From NCBI RefSeq assembly GCF_014696825.1, contig NZ_JACJQU010000015.1, positions 62,001-126,000 on the forward strand: a stretch of DNA of 64,000 nucleotides. The letters are read 5' to 3'. The notes beneath the pieces were generated by a model. That model saw only the letters and a program-made list of their open reading frames with translations, had not been told where the DNA came from and did no database searches. The position numbers and the translations under genes were made by a program. Below, one piece after another: positions 54,067 to 62,567 of the stretch. This DNA is from Anabaena sphaerica FACHB-251 (GTDB lineage: Bacteria > Cyanobacteriota > Cyanobacteriia > Cyanobacteriales > Nostocaceae). The first letter of the stretch is position 1; the number at the start of each line of letters is the position of its first letter.

Positions 54067-54831
54067 TTACCAGTCTACGGGCAACCCTAACTGGTCTAAG
54101 GTTTTGCCATCTTGTAAAAGTGGTTGAATATGGCTGTCTATTTGAATTTGACCAGCAGAGAGGACTAAAGCACGTTGAGTTACTTTACCTAACCAATTTA
54201 GGTCATGGGAGGCAATTAACATTACTTGTACGGGCAACTTTAATAATACTTGGGCTAAATGTCGTCGCCATGCGGGATCAAGTCCGGTGGTTGGTTCATC
54301 TAAAATGAGAATTGCTGGGTCTAGGGCTAATATGGATGCTAGGGCTGCTAAACGTCTTTGCCCGCCAGAAAGTTCATGGGCAGAACGGTGGGCGTATTCT
54401 TCTAGACCGAAATCAGCTAATAATTGTCGTGCTTTATCAATTGCTACTGCTGGTGAGACACCATAGTTCCGTGGTCCAAAGGTGACATCTTCCAAGATGG
54501 TGGGCATAAATAATTGGTCGTTGGCATCTTGGAAGGTAAAGCCGATGTGCCTGCGTATTTGAGGTAAGGTATTTGGTTCTACAGGAATGCCATTAATGGT
54601 AATTGTGCCACTTTGGGGGTGTTTTAAGCCGATGAGGTTTTCTAGGAGGGTGCTTTTTCCTGAACCAGTTGCACCCATCAAAGCGACGCGATCGCCTGCA
54701 TTTAAGGCAAAGGAAATTTCTCTTAATACTGGCTGCTGGTGTAAATAGGCATACACCAGGTTTTTCACCTCAACTACAGCAGTATGAGGTCTGGAGATGG
54801 AAGTTTGGGGATTAGAAGTTAAGGATGTCAA
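54067..54831 (-). CDS. cbiO: ECF transporter ATP-binding protein CbiO
   Basis: The 254-residue ATPase has Walker A GATGSGKST at 53-61, the signature ELSGGQRRL, and Walker B ILILDEPTTG. It is the energy subunit of the cobalt/nickel transporter with the next two genes on the same strand (CbiQ and CbiM). The gap to cbiQ is 96 bases and contains STRR words. One ATPase gene is present, so it would act as a homodimer. It should sit on the cytoplasmic side of the plasma membrane. Confidence 0.93.
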   Translation of the reverse strand: MTSLTSNPQTSISRPHTAVVEVKNLVYAYLHQQPVLREISFALNAGDRVALMGATGSGKSTLLENLIGLKHPQSGTITINGIPVEPNTLPQIRRHIGFTFQDANDQLFMPTILEDVTFGPRNYGVSPAVAIDKARQLLADFGLEEYAHRSAHELSGGQRRLAALASILALDPAILILDEPTTGLDPAWRRHLAQVLLKLPVQVMLIASHDLNWLGKVTQRALVLSAGQIQIDSHIQPLLQDGKTLDQLGLPVDW

Positions 54832-54927
54832 GATTCACAACTCAAAGATAGGTGATAGGTGATTGGTGATTGGTGATTGGGAAAATTCAAACCTGTTTCG
54901 TGTTCCCTGTTAAGAGTTCCCTGTTCC

Positions 54928-55581
54928 CTATAAAAAATAGGAACTCAAGGTTATACAGGTAGCAGTCATGCCTACTGTTATTAGTGTAAAACGTTCTTTT
55001 GGGTTGAGGGTAGAATCTATAGGTAGTTGACCATTGTAACCACGAGTTACCATTGCACCATAAACTCGCTCTGCTCTTTCTAGAGTACGGAGATACAAAG
55101 AACCGATCATAGCTGCACTGGCATAACGTAACCATCCTCCCACACCATTTAGTCCTCGTAATTGGGCGCTACGCTGCATTCGCCCTACTTCTGACAGCAA
55201 GATTTCTAGATATTGTCCAGCCAGGAGCAAATTTTCTTTTAATGGTGCTGGTATCGGTAAGCCTTTGAGGGCGATGCCGAAACTATGGGGGGGTAAGGTG
55301 AGTAAAAAACTGCTCATGACTATTAAACAAATTAGCGATCGCACGAGTAAAAAACTAGCTTTTTCCCATCCCAAGGGTAAAGCTACCAAGGATAGAAAAA
55401 TTAATTCTGCACCGACTAAACCCCCTAATTTGCGAATGGGGACGCGCAATAGCCACACCCACAAAAGTGCGATCGCACCATACACAAGTAAATTAGACCA
55501 GGAATAATGCTTTAAAAAAGCTGACCCAATCACGATGATTAGGGATAATTGCAGACGTAATGGCAAAGAAATTTTAAGCAT
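54928..55581 (-). CDS. cbiQ: ECF transporter T component CbiQ
   Basis: The 217-residue protein has four or five membrane helices and the coupling motif ARG-type segments of T components (LRTLERAERVYGAMVTRGY) near the C terminus. It links the CbiO ATPases to CbiM. The start overlaps the end of cbiM by 8 bases, so translation is coupled. The full length fits the family. Confidence 0.93.
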   Translation of the reverse strand: MLKISLPLRLQLSLIIVIGSAFLKHYSWSNLLVYGAIALLWVWLLRVPIRKLGGLVGAELIFLSLVALPLGWEKASFLLVRSLICLIVMSSFLLTLPPHSFGIALKGLPIPAPLKENLLLAGQYLEILLSEVGRMQRSAQLRGLNGVGGWLRYASAAMIGSLYLRTLERAERVYGAMVTRGYNGQLPIDSTLNPKERFTLITVGMTATCITLSSYFL

Positions 55582-56497
55582 TCTTAGGTTTCATAACTTT
55601 GGCAATTCCAAAAGCTACAGCAAAACACGCTGTAGCACCTACCAACCCGGCAATACTAGTACCGATTTTTCCCAAACCCTCAATGTTGTAATCAGCTAAA
55701 GGTGTAGGTACAATTACGCGCACTTTCTCCCCTAAGTGAAGAAAACCCAAGTTTTCTGCTACTTTTTCTAACCCATCAGGCCAAGCGGAAGCAAATAGAG
55801 ACAACACACCTGCAACCAGCAAAATACTAACGACAGGTATCAACCATCCTCGAAATTTCTGTTCTTCACCTGGTAACAAATCTGGACGTGCTGTTGCTAA
55901 ATAGGTTAGCACACCTCCAGTGATCAAGCCTTCACCAACCCCGATCAAAATATGTACACCTGTCATGGTGGGTAAAACTATGTTCGCTGGTGCTGTCCCA
56001 GAAAGGGCTAGTTCAATGGCACAAGCTATGGCTGCTACCACTACGCTCACACCAGCTGCTATACCTGCCGCTATGGGTAAACGCCCTTTAGAACCACCAA
56101 GAAGTCGTTGTAAGGTTTGGGTTAATACCCAAGCTACCCAAACGCCTATTACTCCCATGTTTAAAATATTTGCACCCAAGGCAGTGATACCACCATCAGC
56201 AAATAGCACTGCTTGAATAATTAAAACTGTTGCTATACATAACATTCCAGCCCAAGGACTACCTAAAATAATAGCGGCTAAAGCTCCTCCTAATAAGTGG
56301 CCGCTAGTGCCTCCCGCTACCGGAAAATTAATCATTTGGGCAGCAAAAATAAAGGCTGTGGTTAACCCTAGTACGGGAGCGCGACGAATGCCAAAAGCTG
56401 TTTGCGATCGCCCAAAGGACACAAATAAAGCTACCCCACTGGCTAAACTGGTAGCTGCTGCTACTGGCACTGAAATAAATCCATCTGGTATATGCAT
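55574..56497 (-). CDS. cbiM: Cobalt/nickel ECF substrate-binding subunit CbiM with PDGL (CbiN/NikN-like) extension
   Basis: The 307-residue protein begins MHIPDGF, with His2 in the metal-coordinating N terminus that defines CbiM/NikM. Six helices follow. The C-terminal 90 residues form an extra domain with two helices and PDGLEKVAE, as in the fused or partner CbiN/NikN/NikL proteins. The protein binds cobalt(II) or nickel(II), and the cbiQ-cbiO genes downstream complete the transporter. The metal cannot be decided from sequence; a nearby CbtB gene favours cobalt. Confidence 0.92.
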   Translation of the reverse strand: MHIPDGFISVPVAAATSLASGVALFVSFGRSQTAFGIRRAPVLGLTTAFIFAAQMINFPVAGGTSGHLLGGALAAIILGSPWAGMLCIATVLIIQAVLFADGGITALGANILNMGVIGVWVAWVLTQTLQRLLGGSKGRLPIAAGIAAGVSVVVAAIACAIELALSGTAPANIVLPTMTGVHILIGVGEGLITGGVLTYLATARPDLLPGEEQKFRGWLIPVVSILLVAGVLSLFASAWPDGLEKVAENLGFLHLGEKVRVIVPTPLADYNIEGLGKIGTSIAGLVGATACFAVAFGIAKVMKPKNA

Positions 56498-57122
56498 GAA
56501 AATCCCTATTTTTGCGTTTTCTTTACACTAATTTAAGCAATAGAATTACAACATCAAACGATACCAATTTTATAGCAAACTAAATTTTCCCTATTTTTAC
56601 AATGCCCCATTGGAGGATTTTTGGGCTGAAACTTAGGGAATATTTATAATAAAAAATACATTCAAACTTGTATTTATTTGTGAAAATATAAATATTTGTA
56701 AAGTTCTGTAAAAAATCAGCTTCCTGACTTATTTAAAAAGTTGGGAATCTGAATCTTTAGAATTAATTAATTAAGCATGAATTATGTTTTCAATATCATC
56801 TGCTGTAGCTCAACCTTCCATTATTTATTGAAAATATGTATTAAGGGGTCTATCTTTAGTGACGGTTTTTGAAATAATTTTGTCATTTTCAGGACTGACG
56901 CAACTGGCATATTAGTAAGGTGCGTCAGATGTGAAAAATCGTTTAGTGACAGGATTTATGCAGTCTGACTCACCCCGCAAGAGATATGTAAATAACCAGA
57001 ATGTCTACCACCATTTTGACTTGTGCGCTGATTTTATTTCTGAAAAAAAGCGCATCTTCATCAAAAATCGGTATGAGGTGGACAATGCACACCCTGGGAC
57101 GAAAAAGTAACTTTTAATCTTA
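56498..57122. other. Gene-free stretch upstream of cbiM
   Basis: Contains a loose GACTTATTT hairpin (56721-56747) and an inverted repeat CTGACGCA/TGCGTCAG (56895-56902 with 56921-56928). I looked for a cobalamin riboswitch on the minus strand and did not find the B12 box. No ORF is supported. Confidence 0.5.
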
Positions 57123-58289
57123 CTAATTTCCCCTAACTGGTGGTTGTCTACGTTGCTGTATTAACAATCCAATTGTCATCCCAATGCCAACAATTGCTGT
57201 AAAATAAAATAAACTAATCAACCTTGTGGATATTGGTGGTGCTATCCCCTCAACTTCTACTAATTTCCCTACCTTTACAGGTAAAAATTGACGCGGAGAA
57301 TCTTTGACAGGAGTAGCTTCTATTTCAACTTTATGAGGAGCGCCATCAAAAAATTGTTCTTGCCATATTAACTTCCCTTCTTGATTCGGAAATCCTTGAT
57401 AAGTAAATACTGTTAAATCATTTTCTAAAGCAATAGTTTTCACATTTAAAACCACATCTTTAATTGCTTCTCCTGTATTGCTATCCTGCACCTCAACCGC
57501 TAAATTAGCAACTTTCCCTACAGTGGCGTTTTTGTCCCCTAAAACCTTAACTTCCAATCCTTGATTTTTCTGCACTGATGGGGCAATATTTTCTGTTTTG
57601 TGTTCATGTTCACTACCATGAGCTTCTGCAACTTCCGCAGTTATGTTAATAAATAATAAAGTGACAATCGCCACAGTCGTTAATGCACTTAATAACAAAC
57701 GTACAGACTGAGGTGCAATTTCCCCTTCTCTCAGTTCCTCTTGTCCACCAATCACCCAACCACCTAACAAACCCACTGAAAATAAAATAGCCGCAACCAC
57801 AGCCAAATATTTATATTTAATGGGATTTTCTCGCACATTTAAATTTAAACTTGCTTGATAAGGAGCAAAAGCATTCTTAACTAAAGGTGACACATTCACT
57901 TTTAATTGATAATTACCCCGAATCGGTAAAATCTGCTGAATTTCCAACTTACCATCCGGTGCAGCAGCTTCAATTTCTAACAGCTTTGTACCTTCAACAA
58001 TAGGAAAATCTGTTGTTAACCAAGGATTACGGGGTGGTGTGAGAATTTCTAAATTAATTAAGGAATTTTCTAAGGATTTACCCGCAGCATCAACAGCTTG
58101 GAATGTGAAATTTACAGGAGATTGTTGTTTTTGCGTTCCTGCTTCAAAAGGAAGAATTTGTAATAATGGTGGGTTAGTTGAAAGTAATACTTGAGATTTA
58201 GGAATTTGGGCAACGCCCACAAAAGAATAAATAATTGATAGAGCAATAAAAACAGCACTAATAAATCCAAACAGGCGATATTTTTTCAT
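57123..58289 (-). CDS. Membrane protein with Ig-like domains and His-rich loop, metal-region associated
   Basis: The 388-residue protein has an N-terminal helix, an extracytoplasmic beta-rich domain (about 35-155), two helices (about 160-185 and 200-222), a His-rich loop HGSEHEHK (about 230-237), a second YtkA-like beta domain (VTVGK-type, about 250-345), and a last helix. The His-rich loop suggests metal binding. It lies between cbtB and the cbiMQO genes on the same strand. A role in metal delivery is inferred only from position and histidines. I do not recognise the family. Confidence 0.65.
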   Translation of the reverse strand: MKKYRLFGFISAVFIALSIIYSFVGVAQIPKSQVLLSTNPPLLQILPFEAGTQKQQSPVNFTFQAVDAAGKSLENSLINLEILTPPRNPWLTTDFPIVEGTKLLEIEAAAPDGKLEIQQILPIRGNYQLKVNVSPLVKNAFAPYQASLNLNVRENPIKYKYLAVVAAILFSVGLLGGWVIGGQEELREGEIAPQSVRLLLSALTTVAIVTLLFINITAEVAEAHGSEHEHKTENIAPSVQKNQGLEVKVLGDKNATVGKVANLAVEVQDSNTGEAIKDVVLNVKTIALENDLTVFTYQGFPNQEGKLIWQEQFFDGAPHKVEIEATPVKDSPRQFLPVKVGKLVEVEGIAPPISTRLISLFYFTAIVGIGMTIGLLIQQRRQPPVRGN

Positions 58290-58340
58290 CAGATTTTCTT
58301 CCCATAACTTATGATATGATTTGCATTTATTTTTAAGGAA

Positions 58341-58369
58341 TGTAGAGATGCTTTTTTGACATCTCTACA
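58341..58369 (-). terminator. TGTAGAGATG hairpin between cbtB and the next gene
   Basis: TGTAGAGATG (58341-58350) and CATCTCTACA (58360-58369) are exact complements. It follows the cbtB stop by 84 bases on the minus strand and precedes the 57123-58289 gene. It could reduce read-through between them. Confidence 0.5.
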
Positions 58370-58452
58370 AAACTTAAAATTTGGATTTGACAAGCAACAA
58401 AATTGGCGCAAAATTCACGCCCTTTTCAAAACCATCTTGTAACTATGATCCT

Positions 58453-58644
58453 TTAGTGACAAGCAACACCTAATGTATGGTGACGCGCTGAGTGTGCTGT
58501 ATTATGAGCCGGAGGATAGTTGGAGAAAAAGACAGTCCAGATGACTAAAGACGATAACATCATATACAGCGTTACCTGAACAGGCTTAGATAGAGTAATA
58601 CCTGCGGTCTTTTGCAATACTGAACTAGGAGAAAAAGCAGTCAT
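58453..58644 (-). CDS. cbtB: CbtB-like cobalt transporter subunit
   Basis: The 63-residue protein has one membrane helix (about 22-42) and a C-terminal histidine-rich tail PAHNTAHSARHHTLGVACH, the CbtB signature. CbtB normally partners the multi-span CbtA in cobalt uptake; no cbtA gene is in the window. A GGAGG lies before the ATG. It opens the minus-strand metal cluster, upstream of the 388-residue protein and cbiMQO. Confidence 0.85.
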   Translation of the reverse strand: MTAFSPSSVLQKTAGITLSKPVQVTLYMMLSSLVIWTVFFSNYPPAHNTAHSARHHTLGVACH

Positions 58645-58996
58645 TTTGGACCTCCCATAATTAGTTTAGGTAATCTATCAAATTAAAAGATATTTTGCCA
58701 CTTAATTGCAAAAAAGATAGCGGATAGACTTTATATTGGATAATAGAGTATAAATTGTATTATATAAGTGAATCCGCGTATTTACATATCAGATAAATTT
58801 TTCTTCGTAGTGTTCGCATAGCGTCTCGTAGAAAGGGATTTATCGCTCTCTAGCAAGTTTTTAAAGGGCTAAAACCCTTACCCTTACTACAAGCTTTTTT
58901 ATGGTTTCGATAATTATTGACAATGATTCTTAATTCCTATATTATACACAGAGATAATTGCAAATTATTTGCAATTTCCTTTATGCGCTTACCCTA
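58645..58996. other. Divergent regulatory stretch between cbtB and the oxidase
   Basis: Holds the oxidase promoter (58917-58945), an AAGGG/CCCTT hairpin (58864-58879) and a GTTCGCATAGCGTCTCGTAG repeat word (58813-58832). No ORF. Confidence 0.5.
58917..58945 (+). promoter_or_regulatory. Sigma-70-type promoter of the multicopper oxidase gene
   Basis: TTGACA (58917-58922) and TATTAT (58940-58945) are spaced by 17 bases, which matches the consensus well. A GATAAT-containing stretch at 58909-58927 overlaps the -35 and matches a Fur box only in part (about 11 of 19), so iron control is possible but unproven. Transcription would begin near 58952, so a start at the TTG at 58958 is unlikely. Confidence 0.6.
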
Positions 58997-60034
58997 ATGA
59001 ATCTCATGTCTGACAACTTTACTCTGGGTAAAGAGAAATTTTGGAATCGCCGTCAATTGCTAAAACTGGGGATAGCCGCTGGTGGTACGATTGGTGCAGC
59101 TGCACTTTGGCAGATGATGAATGTAAAAAACCATGCCAAGGTTAGAATTCCATCAATGGAAATGGACGCATCTACTAACAATGGTGTCAACCCCATGCAG
59201 ATGCTACGCAATTTCGATTATGGAACACTCAAGCAAGAAAATGGCCGCACTATTCGAGAATTTCAGTTAACTGCTGGTACTTCCACAATTCAGCTTAACA
59301 GTGCTGTCTCATACAATATTTGGGATTTAAATGGTCGTATCCCTGGTCCAACGTTACGGGCAAAAGCAGGGGAACGGGTACGAGTATTATTTCTCAATAA
59401 AGCTGGACATTCCCATTCTTTGCATTTTCATGGGGTTCATCCTTCAGATATGGATGGGGTGCGTCCAATTAGTAACGGTAAAGCAACTATATATGAATTT
59501 GATGCTGAACCCTATGGCGTTCACTTGTATCACTGCCATATTCAACCAGTTACCCGTCACATTGCTAAGGGTTTGTATGGAATGTTTATTATTGATCCTC
59601 CTAAACCCCGTCCCCCTGCTGATGAAATTGTACTGGTAATGTCTGGGTATGATGTGAATGATGATAACCGGAATGAATATTACGCATTTAATGGTGTGCC
59701 GCATCACTATATGCACCATCCTATCCAGATTTATCAAAATCAATTAATTCGGTTATATGTTCTAAATATTATTGAATTTGACCCAGCTGTAACGTTTCAC
59801 CTCCACGCCAATTTTTTTGATGTTTATCGTTCTGGGATGACTATGACTCCCAGTGAAAAAACGGATGTTTTAACTATGGGTGTTGCAGAAAGGCACATTT
59901 TGGAATTTGCGTTTCGTTATCCGGGTAAGTATATGTTTCATCCGCATCAGGATGCTGTGGCTGAAAACGGATGTATGGGACAGTTTGAAGTCATAGCTGA
60001 AAAAGATACTAAAACTCCCGTCAAGCAAACCTGA
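58997..60034 (+). CDS. Two-domain multicopper oxidase, probable ferroxidase
   Basis: From the ATG at 58997 the 345-residue protein has a twin-arginine signal (NRRQLLKLGIAAGG) and two cupredoxin domains. Domain 1 carries HFH (143-145), HCH (179-181) with Cys180, and His188, so it holds the type 1 copper (axial Leu193 or Met196) and part of the trinuclear site. Domain 2 gives HLH (268-270) and HPH (315-317) without Cys. This is the type C two-domain layout. The position beside an FTR1 permease suggests oxidation of Fe(II) outside the plasma membrane. The open frame reaches 58958, but the promoter and Tat signal favour 58997 or 59006. Confidence 0.85.
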   Translation: MNLMSDNFTLGKEKFWNRRQLLKLGIAAGGTIGAAALWQMMNVKNHAKVRIPSMEMDASTNNGVNPMQMLRNFDYGTLKQENGRTIREFQLTAGTSTIQLNSAVSYNIWDLNGRIPGPTLRAKAGERVRVLFLNKAGHSHSLHFHGVHPSDMDGVRPISNGKATIYEFDAEPYGVHLYHCHIQPVTRHIAKGLYGMFIIDPPKPRPPADEIVLVMSGYDVNDDNRNEYYAFNGVPHHYMHHPIQIYQNQLIRLYVLNIIEFDPAVTFHLHANFFDVYRSGMTMTPSEKTDVLTMGVAERHILEFAFRYPGKYMFHPHQDAVAENGCMGQFEVIAEKDTKTPVKQT

Positions 60035-60172
60035 CCTAACTTTTGAGTATCGTTGCCAATATTCTTTTCTCTCAATTTTGAGAATAATTTGCATTTGTAG
60101 AAGCAAATTATCACTTGTGCTTACTTGTAGCAATTTAAAGCAGGGTGTTAAGCCATAAGGAAAAACGTAAAA

Positions 60173-60520
60173 ATGGAAGAAAATTTAAGCAATTTACTAA
60201 ACTTACCAGGAGTAACAGTAGAATTTTGGCATTATTCACACAGTTCCGTTAGTTTTAATTTGAGCATTATTGTCTCAGGAATTCACTGTCCTCATTGCCG
60301 TAAATATACAGCAGAATTACATCAAGTTAGACCTATTTTAGTTAGAGATTTACCCACTTTTGGTAAACAAGTTTACTTGAATTTACCGCGTCGTCAGTTT
60401 TATTGTCGATTTTGTCAACGTTACGTCACAGAACAACTAGAATTTATTAATTGGCGCAGAAAGTACACAAAAAGATACGAAGATTCCAGGCGTTCACCTG
60501 GGAATGAGTATCTGAATTAA
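60173..60520 (+). pseudogene. Truncated ISL3-family transposase, N-terminal part
   Basis: The frame encodes the zinc-binding N-terminal region of ISL3 transposases: CPHC, then CRFCQRYVTEQL, and RRKYTKRYE. After about residue 103 the transposase sequence stops and is replaced by RRSPGNEYLN from a small TTCCAGG/CCTGGGAA hairpin. The catalytic DDE part is missing. The inverted-repeat element at 60518 begins right at its end. A remnant of a lost insertion sequence in the metal region. Confidence 0.75.
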
Positions 60521-60633
60521 GTAGGTAGGCGTTGAAAATTATCGTTGTGGCAAGGCAAAAGGCAAGAGGGGAGAGACTTTTAGAGATTTTACATTTTGTT
60601 ACATACCTTGGTTTTTTTCTGCCAACTTACTTA
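60518..60633. mobile_element. TAAGTAGGTAGGC-type inverted-repeat element, copy E
   Basis: TAAGTAGGTAGGC (60518-60530) and GCCAACTTACTTA (60621-60633) bound 116 bases. The GTTGAAAATTATCGTTGTGG module follows the left end; the right part carries TTACATTTTGTTACATACC. The orientation is opposite to copies B and C. Confidence 0.7.
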
Positions 60634-60844
60634 GATTACTTAGATTATAAGTGTTAATGTTTGGGACTTAACCAATGTATGTTAAAAAATGATTAAATTA
60701 TACTCCTAATCCATTCAATTAGTTGATAAAGATTAGCATTTATGCTAAATCAAGATAGATTACTAATCATAATACTTATCACTTTTATAAATTTTTGACT
60801 ATACAGCCAAAAACCTGCACCTAATCCCCCATACTGGAGTAAAA

Positions 60845-61882
60845 ATGATTAAATCTCGTTACATATTATTATCTATTGCAGCGTGTGTTATAGTTTTTCT
60901 GAGTTCTTGTTCAGAAAACACACCCACAGCAGAAACTCCATCTACACCAGCAGCTAACACTACTGCTCAAGTTAAGGAAGCAAGCGTCCACAGTGGTCAC
61001 GGTGGGAAAGCCAAAATTAATATCAATAGTGCTATTTTGTCCGAATTGGATAAATTTGAAGCTAAACTCGGTGTTCCAGCGTTATCTAACAAAATTCAAG
61101 CTAGTCGTCCCTATGCGTCTCCAGAAGATTTAGTCAGCAAAAAAGTCATTACTCAGCAGCAGTTTGACGAAATTAAAGATATGGTAACTGTTGAGGAAGT
61201 GGTACTCTCAGGAGAAGCGAAAGATGTTGACTACATGACAAAATTGGGATTAATGAAAGGACATCTTTTAGTAGCCAAAGAACTCCTAGAGCAAAATCAG
61301 CCGAAACAAGCCGAACCCCATATTGGACATCCAGTTGAAGAGATTTATGTTGATGTTGAAGAGCAACTAAATGAACGCAAAGTCAAAGAATTTAAAACGA
61401 ATTTGGTGAGTTTGACTGACTTAGTCAAATCTAATCCTAAAGATGCCAAAATTAAAACTAATTTTACCACTTCGATGGCAAATGTGGATGGTGCGATCGC
61501 AGCCTTACCAGCCGAACAACGCTCAAAACAAGAATTTGTGTTACAGGTAATTAATGGGTTGCTAGATGCAGCTAACGCAGAATATGGCGCAGCAGTGGCA
61601 AAAGGCAAAATTACCGCACCTATTGAATATCAAGACTCTCGCGGTTTTGTAGTCTACTCCCATGAACTATATAAAACCATTTCTAGCCAAATGGCTCAAG
61701 CAAATCCAGAAGCACACAAAGCCATAGATACAGCTTTAACAGAACTGCTGAAAGTTTGGCCTGCTGCTATTCCACCCATCCAAGCGGTGAAAACTCCTGA
61801 TGATGTTACCAAGTTAGTGAAAACCATAGAGGAAAACACCCAAAAAGTGCTGGAAAAAACTAACACTAAAGCACAAAATTAG
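60845..61882 (+). CDS. Lipoprotein with helix-hairpin-helix and helical domain, iron-region associated
   Basis: The 345-residue protein has a lipobox (LSSC, Cys22), a Thr/Ala-rich spacer with a short HSGHGG, and a ComEA-type helix-hairpin-helix segment (ININSAILSELDKFEAKLG to QQFDEIKDMV, about 59-117). A long helical domain follows (GLMKGHLLVAKELLE, HPVEEIYVDVEEQL), which resembles imelysin/EfeM-like periplasmic iron proteins only in general layout. It is probably anchored at a membrane facing the periplasm. It lies in the plus-strand row with the oxidase, ferritin-like and FTR1 genes, so a role in iron delivery to FTR1 is a reasonable guess. Confidence 0.7.
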   Translation: MIKSRYILLSIAACVIVFLSSCSENTPTAETPSTPAANTTAQVKEASVHSGHGGKAKININSAILSELDKFEAKLGVPALSNKIQASRPYASPEDLVSKKVITQQQFDEIKDMVTVEEVVLSGEAKDVDYMTKLGLMKGHLLVAKELLEQNQPKQAEPHIGHPVEEIYVDVEEQLNERKVKEFKTNLVSLTDLVKSNPKDAKIKTNFTTSMANVDGAIAALPAEQRSKQEFVLQVINGLLDAANAEYGAAVAKGKITAPIEYQDSRGFVVYSHELYKTISSQMAQANPEAHKAIDTALTELLKVWPAAIPPIQAVKTPDDVTKLVKTIEENTQKVLEKTNTKAQN

Positions 61883-62063
61883 TATTTTCACACCCTTGGA
61901 AACACAGAATAACAGGTTTAAAATGAGTGAGAAGAGAAGAAATAGTTAGGAGTTAAGAGTCAGGATAGTTTAATTTTTCAACAGATGAGAAGAGTGTAAC
62001 TTCTAACTCATAACTGATAACTCATCACTCTTCATTTGTAATTCTGCTTATCTTACACAACTG

Positions 62064-62498
62064 ATGCAAGAACTCGACCACCAAAAGACAATTGACATAC
62101 TCAACGCCATCATGGAATTTGAACTAGCTGGGGTAGTTCGCTACACCCATTATTCCTTGATGGTGACTGGGCCAAACCGCATCCCAATTGTAGCTTTTTT
62201 CAAAGCCCAAGCTAGTGAATCTTTGCTTCATGCCCAACAAGTAGGAGAAATTCTCACAGGTTTAGAGGGACATCCTACTCTAAGAATCGCCCCAATGGAA
62301 GAAACTTTCAAACATACAGTCAAGGATATCTTGAAAGAAAGTTTATCCCATGAAAAGAAAGCTCTAGATATGTACAAAAGTCTTCTAGAAACCGTCACTG
62401 ATGCCAGCATCTATCTAGAAGAATTCGCCCGCGGCATGATTGGACAAGAAGAGATGCACAATCTCGAACTGAAAAAAATGTTGCGCGATTTCAGCTAA
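62064..62498 (+). CDS. Ferritin-like (bacterioferritin-type) di-iron protein
   Basis: The 144-residue four-helix bundle has candidate iron ligands Glu20 (MEFELAG), Glu52 and His56 (SESLLHAQQ), Glu97 (SHEKK), and Glu129 with His132 (QEEMHNLE). The E-x-x-x-H spacing in the first pair differs from the E-x-x-H of standard bacterioferritin, as in a cyanobacterial branch. It should store or oxidise iron. It is directly before the FTR1 gene (69 bases) and after the lipoprotein, so the set handles iron uptake and storage. Confidence 0.82.
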   Translation: MQELDHQKTIDILNAIMEFELAGVVRYTHYSLMVTGPNRIPIVAFFKAQASESLLHAQQVGEILTGLEGHPTLRIAPMEETFKHTVKDILKESLSHEKKALDMYKSLLETVTDASIYLEEFARGMIGQEEMHNLELKKMLRDFS

Positions 62499-62567
62499 TA
62501 TTTCCAAGTTATTGGTCACTAGTTCAAGGACTAATGACCAATGACTAATAACTAATGACTAATAAAT

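Noticed and set aside
6798-54925. Tandem heptamers as a CRISPR array
   Set aside because: The units are direct tandem seven-base repeats without spacers; they are STRR tracts.
56498-57122. Cobalamin riboswitch upstream of cbiM
   Set aside because: I looked for the B12 box on the minus strand and did not find it; only a CTGACGCA/TGCGTCAG inverted repeat is present.
58909-58927. Fur box before the oxidase gene
   Set aside because: Only about 11 of 19 positions match the consensus, so it is mentioned only in the promoter entry.
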